NCBI RefSeq assembly: GCF_003860565.1
Contig: NZ_CP034157.1
Location: 1,116,001-1,180,000 of the forward strand
Direction of reading: 5' to 3'
DNA length: 64,000 nt
From: Cloacibacterium normanense
GTDB lineage: Bacteria > Bacteroidota > Bacteroidia > Flavobacteriales > Weeksellaceae
The position numbers and the translations under genes are program-made. Positions within the stretch are counted from its first letter, which is position 1, and the number at the start of each line of letters is the position of its first letter. The notes under the pieces were generated by a model. That model did no database searches. It had not been told where the DNA came from and was given only the letters and a program-made list of their open reading frames with translations. Below are positions 1 to 8,289 of the stretch, one piece after another.

Positions 1-1
1 C

Positions 2-1042
2 TTTTACCGATTTTTACAGAATGCCAAGAATATCTATTTGCTTTACAATGCTCTCGGTTCTGGCATAAATACAGGAGAAAAAACGAGATTCATTACCCAG
101 ATTGAAATGGAATCTCAGCATAAAATAGAGCATATCATCATCGAAAACACTTCTGAACCGATTAATCAAGAACCGATTACGATTGAAAAAACACCTTCAG
201 TTCTTGAAAAATTAGAAGAATGGAAGCAGAAGGTTTCGCCGTCACATTTGGTAACCTATCTTTATAATCCTATTGATTTTTATTTGGATAAAATTCTCAA
301 CACCAGAGAAACCACAGAAATTGAAGAAGAGCTTTCTCAACGAAATTATGGAACTTTAGTTCATAATGCTTTAGAATATTTATACGAAAAAATAATAGGT
401 AAAATATTAAAAGTTAATGATTTAGAAAATTTACTTCAACAAGTAGATGAATCAATTGACAAAGCCATTGAAAGACTCAAACATCAACCAGAATTCTACG
501 AAAAAGGAATGAATTTCGTTCACAAACAAATTGCCAAAAGAGTAGTAGAATCTGTTTTGAATTATGATTTAGAGTTGGTTAAAAAAGGGAATGCGCTAGA
601 AATTGTAGCTTTAGAAAGAAAAATTGAGAATATTGCTTTTAAAATTGATGACAATAATGAAGTAACTTTCTATGGATTCATTGACCGAATAGATATTCTC
701 AACGGAACTTTAAGAATCATTGATTATAAAACTGCAAAGCCTAAAAACTTAAAAATCAAAATAGAAGAAGCTAAAATTGAAACACTTTTCTTTGAAGACA
801 AATACAAACAAGCGATGCAATTGTGTATGTATCAATACTGTATTTCACAAATGGATGAGTTTAAAAATCGTGAAATAGAAACGGGAATATGGAGTTTTGC
901 GGAAGTGAGTAACGGAGTACAGAACGTAGAATTTGTTAAAGGCAATTTTGAAGATTCTTTGGTTTCTGTGAAAAATTTAATTCTAGAAATTCTGAATCCA
1001 GAAGTTCCATTTACAGAAAAAGTTCATGAAAGTTGGAATTAA
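2..1042 (+). CDS. PD-(D/E)XK nuclease family protein (RecB/AddB-like), 3' part only
   Basis: This is the C-terminal part of a gene entering from the left edge; the frame is open from base 2 (upstream codons read FYRFLQNAKNIYL), so any start inside the window is artificial. Counting from the TTG at base 38, residues 68-83 resemble the S-x-L-x-x-Y...P-x-x-F segment that precedes RecB-type nuclease domains, GTLVHNALEYLY (105-116) matches the G-x-x-x-H motif, and GFIDRID (213-219) followed by IIDYKT (227-232) is the classic metal-binding PD-(D/E)XK core; QLCMYQYC fits the trailing Q-x-x-x-Y motif. Such domains end AddB-type or Bacteroidota helicase-nuclease proteins that process double-strand breaks. 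I infer that role from the motifs; the helicase-like part is outside the window. The gene ends in a repeat-rich spacer. Confidence 0.85.
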   Translation, partial: FYRFLQNAKNIYLLYNALGSGINTGEKTRFITQIEMESQHKIEHIIIENTSEPINQEPITIEKTPSVLEKLEEWKQKVSPSHLVTYLYNPIDFYLDKILNTRETTEIEEELSQRNYGTLVHNALEYLYEKIIGKILKVNDLENLLQQVDESIDKAIERLKHQPEFYEKGMNFVHKQIAKRVVESVLNYDLELVKKGNALEIVALERKIENIAFKIDDNNEVTFYGFIDRIDILNGTLRIIDYKTAKPKNLKIKIEEAKIETLFFEDKYKQAMQLCMYQYCISQMDEFKNREIETGIWSFAEVSNGVQNVEFVKGNFEDSLVSVKNLILEILNPEVPFTEKVHESWN

Positions 1043-1198
1043 ATTTCCCGCAGATTTCGCAGGTTTTATTCATCACTTTAGTCATTGATTCCATGAAATT
1101 TTCAATTTTCGAAGGAATCAAAACAATTTTGTAGAGATATCTAAAATTCTTTAAATTAAAGTTCTTAATCTGAAAATCATTATTTTACATTCTATGAA

Positions 1199-1348
1199 GG
1201 TTCCGAAGGAACCAAATATGTGTAGCAAACAAAGATTAAGAATTGTGGCGTTCCGTAGGAACGCAATGTAATAAAAAAGATAGCGTTCCTATGGAACGCA
1301 ACTCCTACATATATTATTGAATTACACACATTACGTTCCTATGGAACG
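1199..1348. repeat. Cluster of four GTTCC-nnn-GGAAC short palindromes
   Basis: The 327-bp spacer 1043-1369 holds no gene but has four short hairpins of one design. Stems of 6-7 bp (GGTTCC or GCGTTCC with its complement) close a three-base loop. They lie at 1199-1213 (loop GAA), 1248-1264 (GTA), 1283-1299 (TAT) and 1333-1348 (TAT). A similar unit sits at 9826-9841. Stem sequence is constant while the three loop bases vary. Confidence 0.85.
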
Positions 1349-1369
1349 ATAAATTTATTTATAAAATTT

Positions 1370-2629
1370 CTAAAAATTTTCCATATTTTTTTTAATCTCT
1401 GTTAAGAATTTCGAGGCAAGAGCACCATCTACAATTCTGTGATCATAGCTTAAAGACAAAGTCATCACCGATTGAGGCAATATTTTCTCTTCTTCGTTTT
1501 CTTCTATAATCCAAGCTCTTCTCAAAATATTTCCCAAAGCGAGAACTGCAACTTGTGGCCGAGAAATAATAGGCGTTCCGCATTCTGAACCGAACATTCC
1601 CGTGTTAGAAACCGTGAAAGTAGTATCTTGAATGTCATCTGGTTTTAGTTTTCCATTTTTGGCTCTGGTTCCGATTTCTGAAACTTGTTGAGCAATGTCT
1701 ACAACCGATAAATTCTGTGCATTTTTAATATTCGGAACGATGAGATTACCATCAGGAAGTGCAGCTGCAAAACCTAAATTGATGTTTTTCTTTTCTAACA
1801 ATTCTTCATTATTAAACCAAGAATTTAGAGTAGGATAGACCTTAATTGCATCTATCACGGCTTTCATAATCAAATGCGTATAGGTTAATTTAACCGCATT
1901 TTCTTGTAGAAATTTCTCCTTATTTTCTTCGCGATAAGCCACTAATTTCGTCACATTTACATCCATAAAAGTCGTAACATGAGGAATGCTTCGCCAAGAT
2001 TTTTCCATATTTTCAGCGATGAGTTTACGAATTTTAGAAAGTGGCTCCAACGTTTCACCGAGTTCTACTTTGAGTTGAAGTTTTTCTTCAATAAATGGAG
2101 TAGAAGTATTTTGTTTTCTTGGTTTTAAGAAATTTTCTACATCTTGTTTTCTAATTCTTCCGTTTTCACCAGTTCCATTGATTTTCTGCAAATCTTCTAA
2201 ACTCAATCCGTTTTCTGCAGCCATTTTTCTTACCACTGGAGAAAGAAAAGATACGAGTTCTGAGTTTCGAGGTGTGAGTTGAGTTTTGTCATTTTGAGCG
2301 GAATGTAATGGAGTCGAAAAATCTTTTAAAGATTCTTCATTACGCTTTGCTTCAATCAGAATGACACCCGAATTTTCTTCAACAGCATCATCCACTTCCA
2401 TGGTACAAATAGGAGTTCCTACAGAAACTTCTTCGCCTTCTTTTACGAGAATTTCTTTGAGCGTTCCTTCGTATTCTGAGAAAATTTCAGAATCTACTTT
2501 GTCGGTTCCAATTACGGCAAAAAGTTCATCACGTTTGATAAAATCTCCCGGTTTTTTCAGCCATTCTACAATTTTGGCTTCGGTAGTAGATTCTCCTATT
2601 TTAGGTAATGGTATGTTGATGGTTTTCAT
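1370..2629 (-). CDS. 2-oxoacid dehydrogenase E2 component (dihydrolipoyl acyltransferase)
   Basis: This 419-residue protein has E2 architecture: an N-terminal lipoyl domain (about 1-77) with the lipoylated lysine in GTDKVDSE (K44), a flexible linker, a peripheral-subunit-binding domain (about 127-168), and a C-terminal acyltransferase domain (about 190-417) ending in the catalytic DHRIVDG motif (H397, D401). It would move acyl groups from E1 to CoA in a 2-oxoacid dehydrogenase complex. The fused E1 at 50155-52584 and E3 at 48405-49793 are likely partners; the exact substrate (branched-chain 2-oxoacid versus 2-oxoglutarate or pyruvate) cannot be told from sequence alone. Residues 89-114 come from a 78-bp palindromic spacer repeat inserted in frame in the linker, an unusual feature. 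The gene is monocistronic by spacing. Confidence 0.9.
   Translation of the reverse strand: MKTINIPLPKIGESTTEAKIVEWLKKPGDFIKRDELFAVIGTDKVDSEIFSEYEGTLKEILVKEGEEVSVGTPICTMEVDDAVEENSGVILIEAKRNEESLKDFSTPLHSAQNDKTQLTPRNSELVSFLSPVVRKMAAENGLSLEDLQKINGTGENGRIRKQDVENFLKPRKQNTSTPFIEEKLQLKVELGETLEPLSKIRKLIAENMEKSWRSIPHVTTFMDVNVTKLVAYREENKEKFLQENAVKLTYTHLIMKAVIDAIKVYPTLNSWFNNEELLEKKNINLGFAAALPDGNLIVPNIKNAQNLSVVDIAQQVSEIGTRAKNGKLKPDDIQDTTFTVSNTGMFGSECGTPIISRPQVAVLALGNILRRAWIIEENEEEKILPQSVMTLSLSYDHRIVDGALASKFLTEIKKNMENF
2288..2365. repeat. 78-bp palindromic repeat inside the E2 coding sequence
   Basis: Ends GTCATTTTGA and TCAGAATGAC form a 10-bp inverted repeat with one mismatch. Inside are a second pair of arms (AGCG...GTAATG against CATTACGCT) and a central palindrome, AATCTTTTAAAGATT. 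The length is exactly 26 codons, and the minus-strand reading stays open through it (residues 89-114 of E2). A shorter relative of its TCTGAGCGGAGTCGAAGA core occurs in the spacer repeat at 2704-2813. Confidence 0.8.
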
Positions 2630-2703
2630 ATTTTAAACGCAAAGAGCGCAAAGAAATTTTTAAAATTCTTTATGTTTTTAAGTTCGCAAAGGCGTAAACT
2701 TAT

Positions 2704-2813
2704 CAAAAGTTTTCGCGTGAGCGATTGCAGTGCAAATCCTTTTATTTTGTCAGTCTGAGCGGAGTCGAAGACTGGAAAAATAAAAGATTGCAACGGAAAG
2801 CGCGACTTTTTTG
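2704..2813. repeat. Hairpin spacer repeat (superfamily copy 1)
   Basis: This long imperfect hairpin lies in the spacer between the acyl-CoA dehydrogenase and E2 genes. Outer arms CAAAAGTTTTCGCG (2704-2717) and CGCGACTTTTTTG (2801-2813) pair imperfectly. Inner arms CTTTTATTTT and AAAATAAAAG enclose a TGAGCGGAGTCGAAG core. It shares the ATCC-TTTT...AAAAGAT...CGGA-AGCG layout with repeats at 8116, 24201 and 30197. Confidence 0.6.
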
Positions 2814-2858
2814 CATGGCAATAGCAGTGGAAAAAAGGCACGCCAAAATCAAAAAAAA

Positions 2859-2891
2859 ACTTTGTCAAAGATTTAAAAGCTTTGACAAAGT
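2859..2891 (-). terminator. Intrinsic terminator after the acyl-CoA dehydrogenase gene
   Basis: A 12-bp stem, ACTTTGTCAAAG paired with CTTTGACAAAGT, has a 9-nt loop; on the minus strand it is followed by a run of nine T. It begins 8 bp past the stop at 2899. Confidence 0.85.
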
Positions 2892-2898
2892 ATAATTT

Positions 2899-4080
2899 TT
2901 ATGAAAATGCGTTGATTCCCGTAATATCAAGACCTGTGATGAGCAAGTGCACGTCTTCTGTACCTTCGTAAGTAATTACAGATTCTAAGTTGGCAGCGTG
3001 ACGCATCATTGGGAATTCTCCCATAATTCCCATTCCACCAAGAATTTGACGAGATTCTCTTGCTATGTTAATTGCCATTCTCACGTTATTTCGTTTTGCC
3101 ATAGAAATTTGAGCAGGAGTAGCTTTGTGGTCATTTTTCAAGGTTCCTAATCTCCAGCAAAGCAATTGAGCTTTTGTAATTTCTGTTAAAAATTCGGCTA
3201 ATTTTTTCTGTTGAAGTTGGAAACTTGCAATTGGTTTTCCAAACTGTGTTCTTTCTTTAGAATACTGAACAGCAGTGCAATAGCAATCTATCGCAGCACC
3301 AATTACGCCCCACGAAATTCCGTAACGTGCTGAATTTAAACAAGAAAGAGGACCTTTAAGACCTTCTACTTTTGGTAAAAGATTTTCTTTAGGAACTTTT
3401 ACGTTATTAAAAACCAATTCACCCGTTTTAGAAGCTCTCAAACTCCATTTATTGGTAGTTTCTGGAGTGGTAAAACCTTCGTAACCGCGTTCTACAATCA
3501 TTCCGCGAACTTTTCCGTCTTCACCTTTTGCCCAAACTACAGCAAGATCACAAAGTGGAGCATTAGTAATCCACATTTTAGCACCGTTAAGCAAATAATG
3601 ATCGCCCATATCTTTGTAATGCGTTTCCATTCCTCCTGGATTAGAACCGTGATTAGGCTCTGTTAAGCCAAATGCACCGATAAATTCACCAGAAGCCAAT
3701 TTTGGAAGATATTTGCGTTTTTGTTCTTCTGAACCAAACTCGAAAATAGGAAACATTACCAAAGAACTCTGAACAGAAGCCGCAGAACGAACCGCTGAAT
3801 CTCCTCGTTCTAACTCTTGCATAATTAATCCGTAAGAAATTTGGTCTAAACCAGCACCTCCATATTCTTCTGGAATATAAGGACCGAGAGCTCCAATTGC
3901 TCCTAATTCTTTCATGAGATTAGGAATGTCTTTATGATGTTGCGCTGCATCATCAATTTGAGGCATAATAAATGACTGAACCCAATCTCTTACAGAGTTT
4001 CTGATTAATATATGTTCTTCTGTAAGTAAATCATCAATTCCGAAATAATCTGGAATGCTATTTAAAGGATAGTATGACAT
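2899..4080 (-). CDS. Acyl-CoA dehydrogenase, glutaryl-CoA dehydrogenase-like
   Basis: This 393-residue flavoenzyme has the acyl-CoA dehydrogenase fold: an N-terminal helical domain (about 10-130), a beta domain with the FAD/substrate signature FGLTEPNHGSNPGG, and a C-terminal helical domain. The catalytic base is Glu372 in VITYEGTEDVH, the position and context (TYEGT) of glutaryl-CoA dehydrogenases. The YGISWGVIGAA and ILGGMGIMGE segments also fit that branch. It would oxidise glutaryl-CoA (lysine/tryptophan breakdown) or a related acyl-CoA, passing electrons to an ETF. Substrate assignment is from family resemblance only. It stands alone, with its own terminator at 2859-2891. Confidence 0.85.
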   Translation of the reverse strand: MSYYPLNSIPDYFGIDDLLTEEHILIRNSVRDWVQSFIMPQIDDAAQHHKDIPNLMKELGAIGALGPYIPEEYGGAGLDQISYGLIMQELERGDSAVRSAASVQSSLVMFPIFEFGSEEQKRKYLPKLASGEFIGAFGLTEPNHGSNPGGMETHYKDMGDHYLLNGAKMWITNAPLCDLAVVWAKGEDGKVRGMIVERGYEGFTTPETTNKWSLRASKTGELVFNNVKVPKENLLPKVEGLKGPLSCLNSARYGISWGVIGAAIDCYCTAVQYSKERTQFGKPIASFQLQQKKLAEFLTEITKAQLLCWRLGTLKNDHKATPAQISMAKRNNVRMAINIARESRQILGGMGIMGEFPMMRHAANLESVITYEGTEDVHLLITGLDITGINAFS

Positions 4081-4222
4081 TGCGTTTAAATTTTGCTAAA
4101 AATACGAGGATTTCGCATAGTATCAAAATACCCAATAGAAAAAGTAAACTGCAACTATTTGTAGAGAAAAAATTAAAAAATTCATCTAAAATAGAGTAGA
4201 ATAGCATTAAAAATTACTAACA

Positions 4223-4714
4223 TTATTTACATTTAACAGGCGATAAAACTCTTCCAGATTCAAAATCTACACTTTTATCATTCACAATAATCATAGTAGA
4301 ATCGTTCTTTTGTTTCAAAGCAGTAATTCCTTCGTAAAGTTTATTGTCTTTGGTCAAAAAGCGAACATCTATTAACGAATGCATTCCCTCAGAAAACATG
4401 TCGTAAGTTAATTTTAAGGTATCACCAGATTTTATACCATATACTTTTCCATTAGAACCATCTTTTTCAAAATTATCGTAACTCATTTTTCCTTTTACAG
4501 AATCTGTAGGATAAAGAGTGTAAGAAAGGTGCAAAGAATCTTTGCCTACCACAGAAAGATAACAAAATTGCAAAGTATCTTTTTTCGGCTCAAAAGTTTC
4601 TGTATAATTCTGGTGAATGGTATCTTCAGGAATTATGGTATATGAAGATGTTTCTTTTTTGTTACAAGAAATAAAAGAAATGCTTATCAAAAGAATAACT
4701 ACAAAATTTTTCAT
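4223..4714 (-). CDS. Hypothetical lipoprotein
   Basis: This 163-residue protein has a lipoprotein signal peptide: MKNF, a short hydrophobic stretch (VVILLISI) and a lipobox ending SFISC at about residues 13-17. The mature part is polar, rich in K, D, S and T, and probably beta-stranded. I recognise no domain. It is monocistronic, between the acyl-CoA dehydrogenase and alkB genes, and is predicted to be exported and lipid-anchored. The 181-bp spacer before it (4715-4895) shows nothing notable. Confidence 0.7.
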   Translation of the reverse strand: MKNFVVILLISISFISCNKKETSSYTIIPEDTIHQNYTETFEPKKDTLQFCYLSVVGKDSLHLSYTLYPTDSVKGKMSYDNFEKDGSNGKVYGIKSGDTLKLTYDMFSEGMHSLIDVRFLTKDNKLYEGITALKQKNDSTMIIVNDKSVDFESGRVLSPVKCK

Positions 4715-4895
4715 AATTTTTCTTGTAAAAGTATGGCGATAAACGATTTACAACTTTATAGAATTCTCATCAATGATTATAAACTTTCAATGGATTAAAA
4801 GAGATGAGAAGGTTAGGAAACTATAATTATATTGAAGTCGTAAAAAATACAATTTAACATAATATAAATTATAGGAATTAATTAGAATATTAAGT

Positions 4896-5477
4896 TTAAT
4901 TGTTTATAATTGTTCTGAATGTCAAATTTATTCTTGGCTCAATGATTTTAGCATTCGTATAAAGCTTGTGTTTCCAATAGATTTGGGTTTCATCTTTCAT
5001 GATGAGTAATGAGCCGTTCTCAAGCATTAGAAAAATTTCTTCTTTGCTAAAATTATGTTTGAAACCAAATTTTCTTTCCGCTCCGAAACTTACAGACGCA
5101 ATTGCAGAATGTTTCAAAATTTCTTTTTCGTTATCAGAATGCCAACTCATCGCTTCTGAACCATTGTGATAATAGTTCAATAAACACGCATTAAATTTTT
5201 CGCCTGAGATTTGTTCCACCTTAGATTTTATTTCTAAAATAAATTTTAACCATTTCTCAGCGATTTTAGTTTTACCCGAATATTTATAAAAAATTCCTTC
5301 ATCTCCTAAAAAAGCAACCTTTCTTTTGGTAATAATTTCTTTTCCAAAAATTTTAACTACATCATGTTGCCAATTGATTTCATTGAGCAATTTAACATAA
5401 TATATTTCACTTTGTTCTTCCGTGAAAATTTTTCCATAATAATATACAGTGCCGTCTTTTGGTAAAAGATTATTCAT
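4896..5477 (-). CDS. alkB: AlkB-like Fe(II)/2-oxoglutarate dioxygenase
   Basis: This 193-residue protein has the hallmarks of AlkB DNA-demethylating dioxygenases: the iron ligands H113 and D115 in WHSDNE, a distal His in WKH (H170), and the 2-oxoglutarate-binding R-x5-R of PRINLTFR (R182, R188). The N-Y-Y-x-N-G segment before the iron motif and the LLIM strand are typical. Such enzymes oxidatively remove methyl groups from 1-methyladenine and 3-methylcytosine; the size and NYYHNG pattern resemble the ALKBH2-like branch. It complements the 3-methyladenine glycosylase at 22047-22601. No ada-type partner is adjacent. The upstream spacer carries short ATTTCAG repeats (5485-5505). Confidence 0.9.
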   Translation of the reverse strand: MNNLLPKDGTVYYYGKIFTEEQSEIYYVKLLNEINWQHDVVKIFGKEIITKRKVAFLGDEGIFYKYSGKTKIAEKWLKFILEIKSKVEQISGEKFNACLLNYYHNGSEAMSWHSDNEKEILKHSAIASVSFGAERKFGFKHNFSKEEIFLMLENGSLLIMKDETQIYWKHKLYTNAKIIEPRINLTFRTIINN

Positions 5478-5573
5478 TTTTTAGATGTTAGATTTCAGAT
5501 TTCAGATGTGAGATTCTAGACTTTTTTTAAAATTACACATTTTTATCAAATTCAAGATTATTTCAAAAATAAA

Positions 5574-5597
5574 AAAAGACGCTTTTCAGCGTCTTTT
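5574..5597. terminator. Bidirectional intrinsic terminator
   Basis: A 10-bp stem, AAAAGACGCT paired with AGCGTCTTTT, closes a TTTC tetraloop. A-run and T-run flanks make it usable on both strands. It follows the S9 peptidase stop (5603) on the minus strand. Confidence 0.85.
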
Positions 5598-5602
5598 AAA
5601 AT

Positions 5603-8014
5603 CTATTTTTTTAAACATTTTTCTAAGAATTGGTCTTGTTCCCAAAGCAAATGTAAAATGTTTTCCTTAGCAACATAACCGTGAGCTTCTTTTGGTAAAA
5701 TCACCATTCTTACAGGTGCTCCCAAGTTTTTCAACGCTTGGAAATAACGCTCTGTTTGCAATGTAAACGTACCAGGATTGTTATCTGCTTCACCATGAAC
5801 CAAAAGCATTGGTTTTTTCATTTTATTGGCATTCATAAATGGTGACATTCCGTTGTAGATTTCTGGAACATCCCAATAATTACGCTGTTCACTTTGGAAA
5901 CCAAAAGGTGTTAAAGTTCTGTTATAAGCGCCACTTCTCGCAATTCCACACGCAAAATCATTAGAATGCGTCAATAAATTAGCCGTCATAAAAGCTCCAT
6001 AAGAATGTCCACCCACTGCTACTCTATTTCTATCGATATAACCTAATTGATCTACAGCATCAATTGCTGCTTTTCCATTCGCCACCAATTGCGGAATAAA
6101 AGTATCATTCGGTTCTGTAGTTCCTTCCCCAATAATTGGGAAACTTGCATCATCTAAAACCGCATAACCTTTAGTCACCCAATAAATAAACGAACCATAA
6201 CTTGGGAAAGTAAATTCATTTGGATTGGCAGTGTTTTGTCCAGCCGTGGCTTTATCTTTAAATTCTTCTGGATACGCCCAAACTAAAAGTGGCAATTTTG
6301 GTTTCTTTTTGAAATCATAATTTGCTGGTAGATAAAGCGTTCCTTTCAGCTCTACTCCATCGTTTCTTTTGTATTTAATGACTTCTTTATGAATAGTAGA
6401 AATACTCGCAAAAGGATTTGCAAACTGAGTTACCGCTTCTGCTTTGTTGTTTTTAATATTTCTTACAAAATAATTAGAATACTGATTTTTAGACTGTTGC
6501 GTCACTAAAACCGTTCCTTTATTGGCATCAATAATGTCAATAATATCTTCTTTTACTTTTGGTGTTTTAGAAGTGTATAATCTTTTGGTTTGGAAGTTTT
6601 TAAAATCAAATTCATCGATGAAAGGAAACTGACCATCCTTGGTAAAACCATCACCAATTAAGTGCGCTTTTCCGTTTTTGATGGAAATTACGTATTGTCC
6701 GAATTCATTTTTATCGGTTTGGAAATTTCCTGGATCCGCATAAACATCTTGATAATTTCTTTCGGCAATTTCTTTATTTTCTCCAGTTTTTGGATTTAGG
6801 AAATATGTTTTTTGTGAACGAGTATCATACCAAGAATCCATTACAACAGCATTTTCTTCATTCCCGAATTGAATTCCTGCAAATCTTTGTTTGGTTTTCA
6901 TTAAGGATTTTGGTTCAGCCGAAAAAGGTGCATCCCAAGTAAAAATTTCATCTCTAAATTCTGCTTTTTTACTTTGATCACCACCATCTAAAGCTTCTAC
7001 AAAATATAAACTTGCAGGTTTATCTGCTCTCCAAGACATATTTCTTTTTCCTGTTCTAACTGATGAAAAACCTTTTGGCATAATTTCATTCAACGGAACA
7101 TCATTTACGGTTTTTACTAAATTTCCTTGTAAATCAAAAACTTGAGCAGTCATCGGAAATCTAGAAAGCGGAACGATGTAAGAGAAAGGTTTTTTGATGG
7201 TAGAAATCATCACATAATTTCCGTCTGGCGAAAGTTGAATTCCTGCATAAATATCAGCAGATTTATAAGGAGTTTCTGCTCCATCAAGATTCATTTTTAC
7301 CAATTCTGCTCTGGTTAAAGTCTCGAAATTGGCTTCATCCATAGGATTTTTTAACAAATCTTGATACGTTCTGTTTTGTGAAACTTTTCCGTCTGCATTA
7401 GAAACAATTGGTCCAGTTGGAAGATTTTTCTTTTCATTTAATAGAGCTGGTCTGTTTGCTGGAAGTTTTCTTACGATTAATTCCTGAGAATTTTTAAGCC
7501 AAACAAACGGAGAACCCAAATTGGCATTAAGATTATCACTTGAGATTTTCTTAGCTGTTCTGGTTTCTAAATCTAAAATCCAAAGTTCTACTCCTTTTTC
7601 TGTAGTATTGGTAAAGGCTAATTTCTTTTCGTCTGGAGACCAAGAAAGATTGGTAATTTTAGGATTTTGAGGCAATCCAATTACTTGTGTTTCTTGCTTT
7701 TCGTTGAATTTTCTAACTTTTAAATTACTAATATACGTAACAGAACTCGAAATATTGGTTACAGGATTAACACGCAAACCTGCCAATTTCATTTCTTCTT
7801 GGTTAAGGTCGTCTAACGTTTTATAAGTAGGTCTGTAAGAAAAAACCATCCAGTCTTTTTTGCTGTTCATAGAAACAGAAGGTGTTCTTTGGAAATCAGC
7901 GAGTTGAAGAATTTCGGCGGAAGGTTTTTGGTAGGTTAAATTTTCTTGCGAAAATCCACAAATGGATAAGGCAAGAAATAAAACAGAAATTTTGATAGAT
8001 CTCATATTTTTCAA
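5603..8014 (-). CDS. Secreted S9 family prolyl oligopeptidase-type peptidase
   Basis: This 803-residue protein has a signal peptide (hydrophobic ISVLFLALSICGFSQ, cleavage near residue 22), a long N-terminal beta-propeller-like region (about 40-540) and a C-terminal alpha/beta-hydrolase domain. The catalytic triad is visible: S671 in GGHSYGAF, D744 in HGEADNNPG and H778 in EAHGY. This layout is typical of Bacteroidota S9 peptidases, including the glutamyl endopeptidase-like group. It would cleave short peptides in the periplasm or outside the cell. An internal Met at residue 4 (8005) is an alternative start that still leaves a good signal peptide. The gene ends at a strong hairpin terminator. 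Confidence 0.88.
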   Translation of the reverse strand: MKNMRSIKISVLFLALSICGFSQENLTYQKPSAEILQLADFQRTPSVSMNSKKDWMVFSYRPTYKTLDDLNQEEMKLAGLRVNPVTNISSSVTYISNLKVRKFNEKQETQVIGLPQNPKITNLSWSPDEKKLAFTNTTEKGVELWILDLETRTAKKISSDNLNANLGSPFVWLKNSQELIVRKLPANRPALLNEKKNLPTGPIVSNADGKVSQNRTYQDLLKNPMDEANFETLTRAELVKMNLDGAETPYKSADIYAGIQLSPDGNYVMISTIKKPFSYIVPLSRFPMTAQVFDLQGNLVKTVNDVPLNEIMPKGFSSVRTGKRNMSWRADKPASLYFVEALDGGDQSKKAEFRDEIFTWDAPFSAEPKSLMKTKQRFAGIQFGNEENAVVMDSWYDTRSQKTYFLNPKTGENKEIAERNYQDVYADPGNFQTDKNEFGQYVISIKNGKAHLIGDGFTKDGQFPFIDEFDFKNFQTKRLYTSKTPKVKEDIIDIIDANKGTVLVTQQSKNQYSNYFVRNIKNNKAEAVTQFANPFASISTIHKEVIKYKRNDGVELKGTLYLPANYDFKKKPKLPLLVWAYPEEFKDKATAGQNTANPNEFTFPSYGSFIYWVTKGYAVLDDASFPIIGEGTTEPNDTFIPQLVANGKAAIDAVDQLGYIDRNRVAVGGHSYGAFMTANLLTHSNDFACGIARSGAYNRTLTPFGFQSEQRNYWDVPEIYNGMSPFMNANKMKKPMLLVHGEADNNPGTFTLQTERYFQALKNLGAPVRMVILPKEAHGYVAKENILHLLWEQDQFLEKCLKK

Positions 8015-8115
8015 ATTATAGATTATAAATTTTAGATTCTAAATCTTAATGATTAGTGACTTTATTGAGGGGAAAGTTACAATTTTTCCTGAAATTTCTG
8101 AAGATTTCTGCATTT

Positions 8116-8204
8116 GCGCTAACGATGGAAGCGGCATCCTTTTTCTTTAGATTTGGAAAATGCTTTGGAAAGAAAAAGATATAGCGGACAGCGTGTTAAA
8201 GCGC
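8116..8204. repeat. Hairpin spacer repeat (superfamily copy 2)
   Basis: GCGC ends enclose an 89-bp imperfect hairpin. The 5' arm reads GCGCTAACGATGGAAGCGGC, the 3' arm includes ATAGCGGACAGCG, and the apical arms TTTTTCTTT and AAAGAAAAA pair with each other. The inverted copy at 24201-24301 has nearly the same outer arms but different, still complementary, apical arms. Confidence 0.8.
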
Positions 8205-8210
8205 CAAAAA

Positions 8211-8260
8211 ACACCCCGTCATTCAGAAAATCTGAATGCCACCCTTCTAAAAGAGGGGAA
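8211..8260. repeat. CACCCCGTC...GCCACCC spacer repeat, copy 1
   Basis: Conserved flanks CACCCCGTC and GCCACCC enclose a small hairpin (ATTCAGA, loop AAA, TCTGAAT), followed by a CCC-TTCT...AGAGGGG hairpin. The same composite lies in reverse orientation at 24100-24150, again next to a copy of the longer hairpin repeat. Confidence 0.8.
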
Positions 8261-8261
8261 C

Positions 8262-8284
8262 AAAAAAGACGCTAGAAGCGCCTT
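8262..8284 (-). terminator. Intrinsic terminator after the DoxX gene
   Basis: On the minus strand, AAGGCGCT pairs with AGCGTCTT (one G-T pair) around a 3-nt loop and is followed by six T. It lies immediately past the DoxX stop at 8290. Confidence 0.75.
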
Positions 8285-8289
8285 TGAAT

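Noticed and set aside
2626-2868. Open frame of 80 codons, minus strand, between E2 and the acyl-CoA dehydrogenase gene
   Set aside because: It runs through the hairpin spacer repeat and a terminator; its translation shows no domain and is explained by the repeat.
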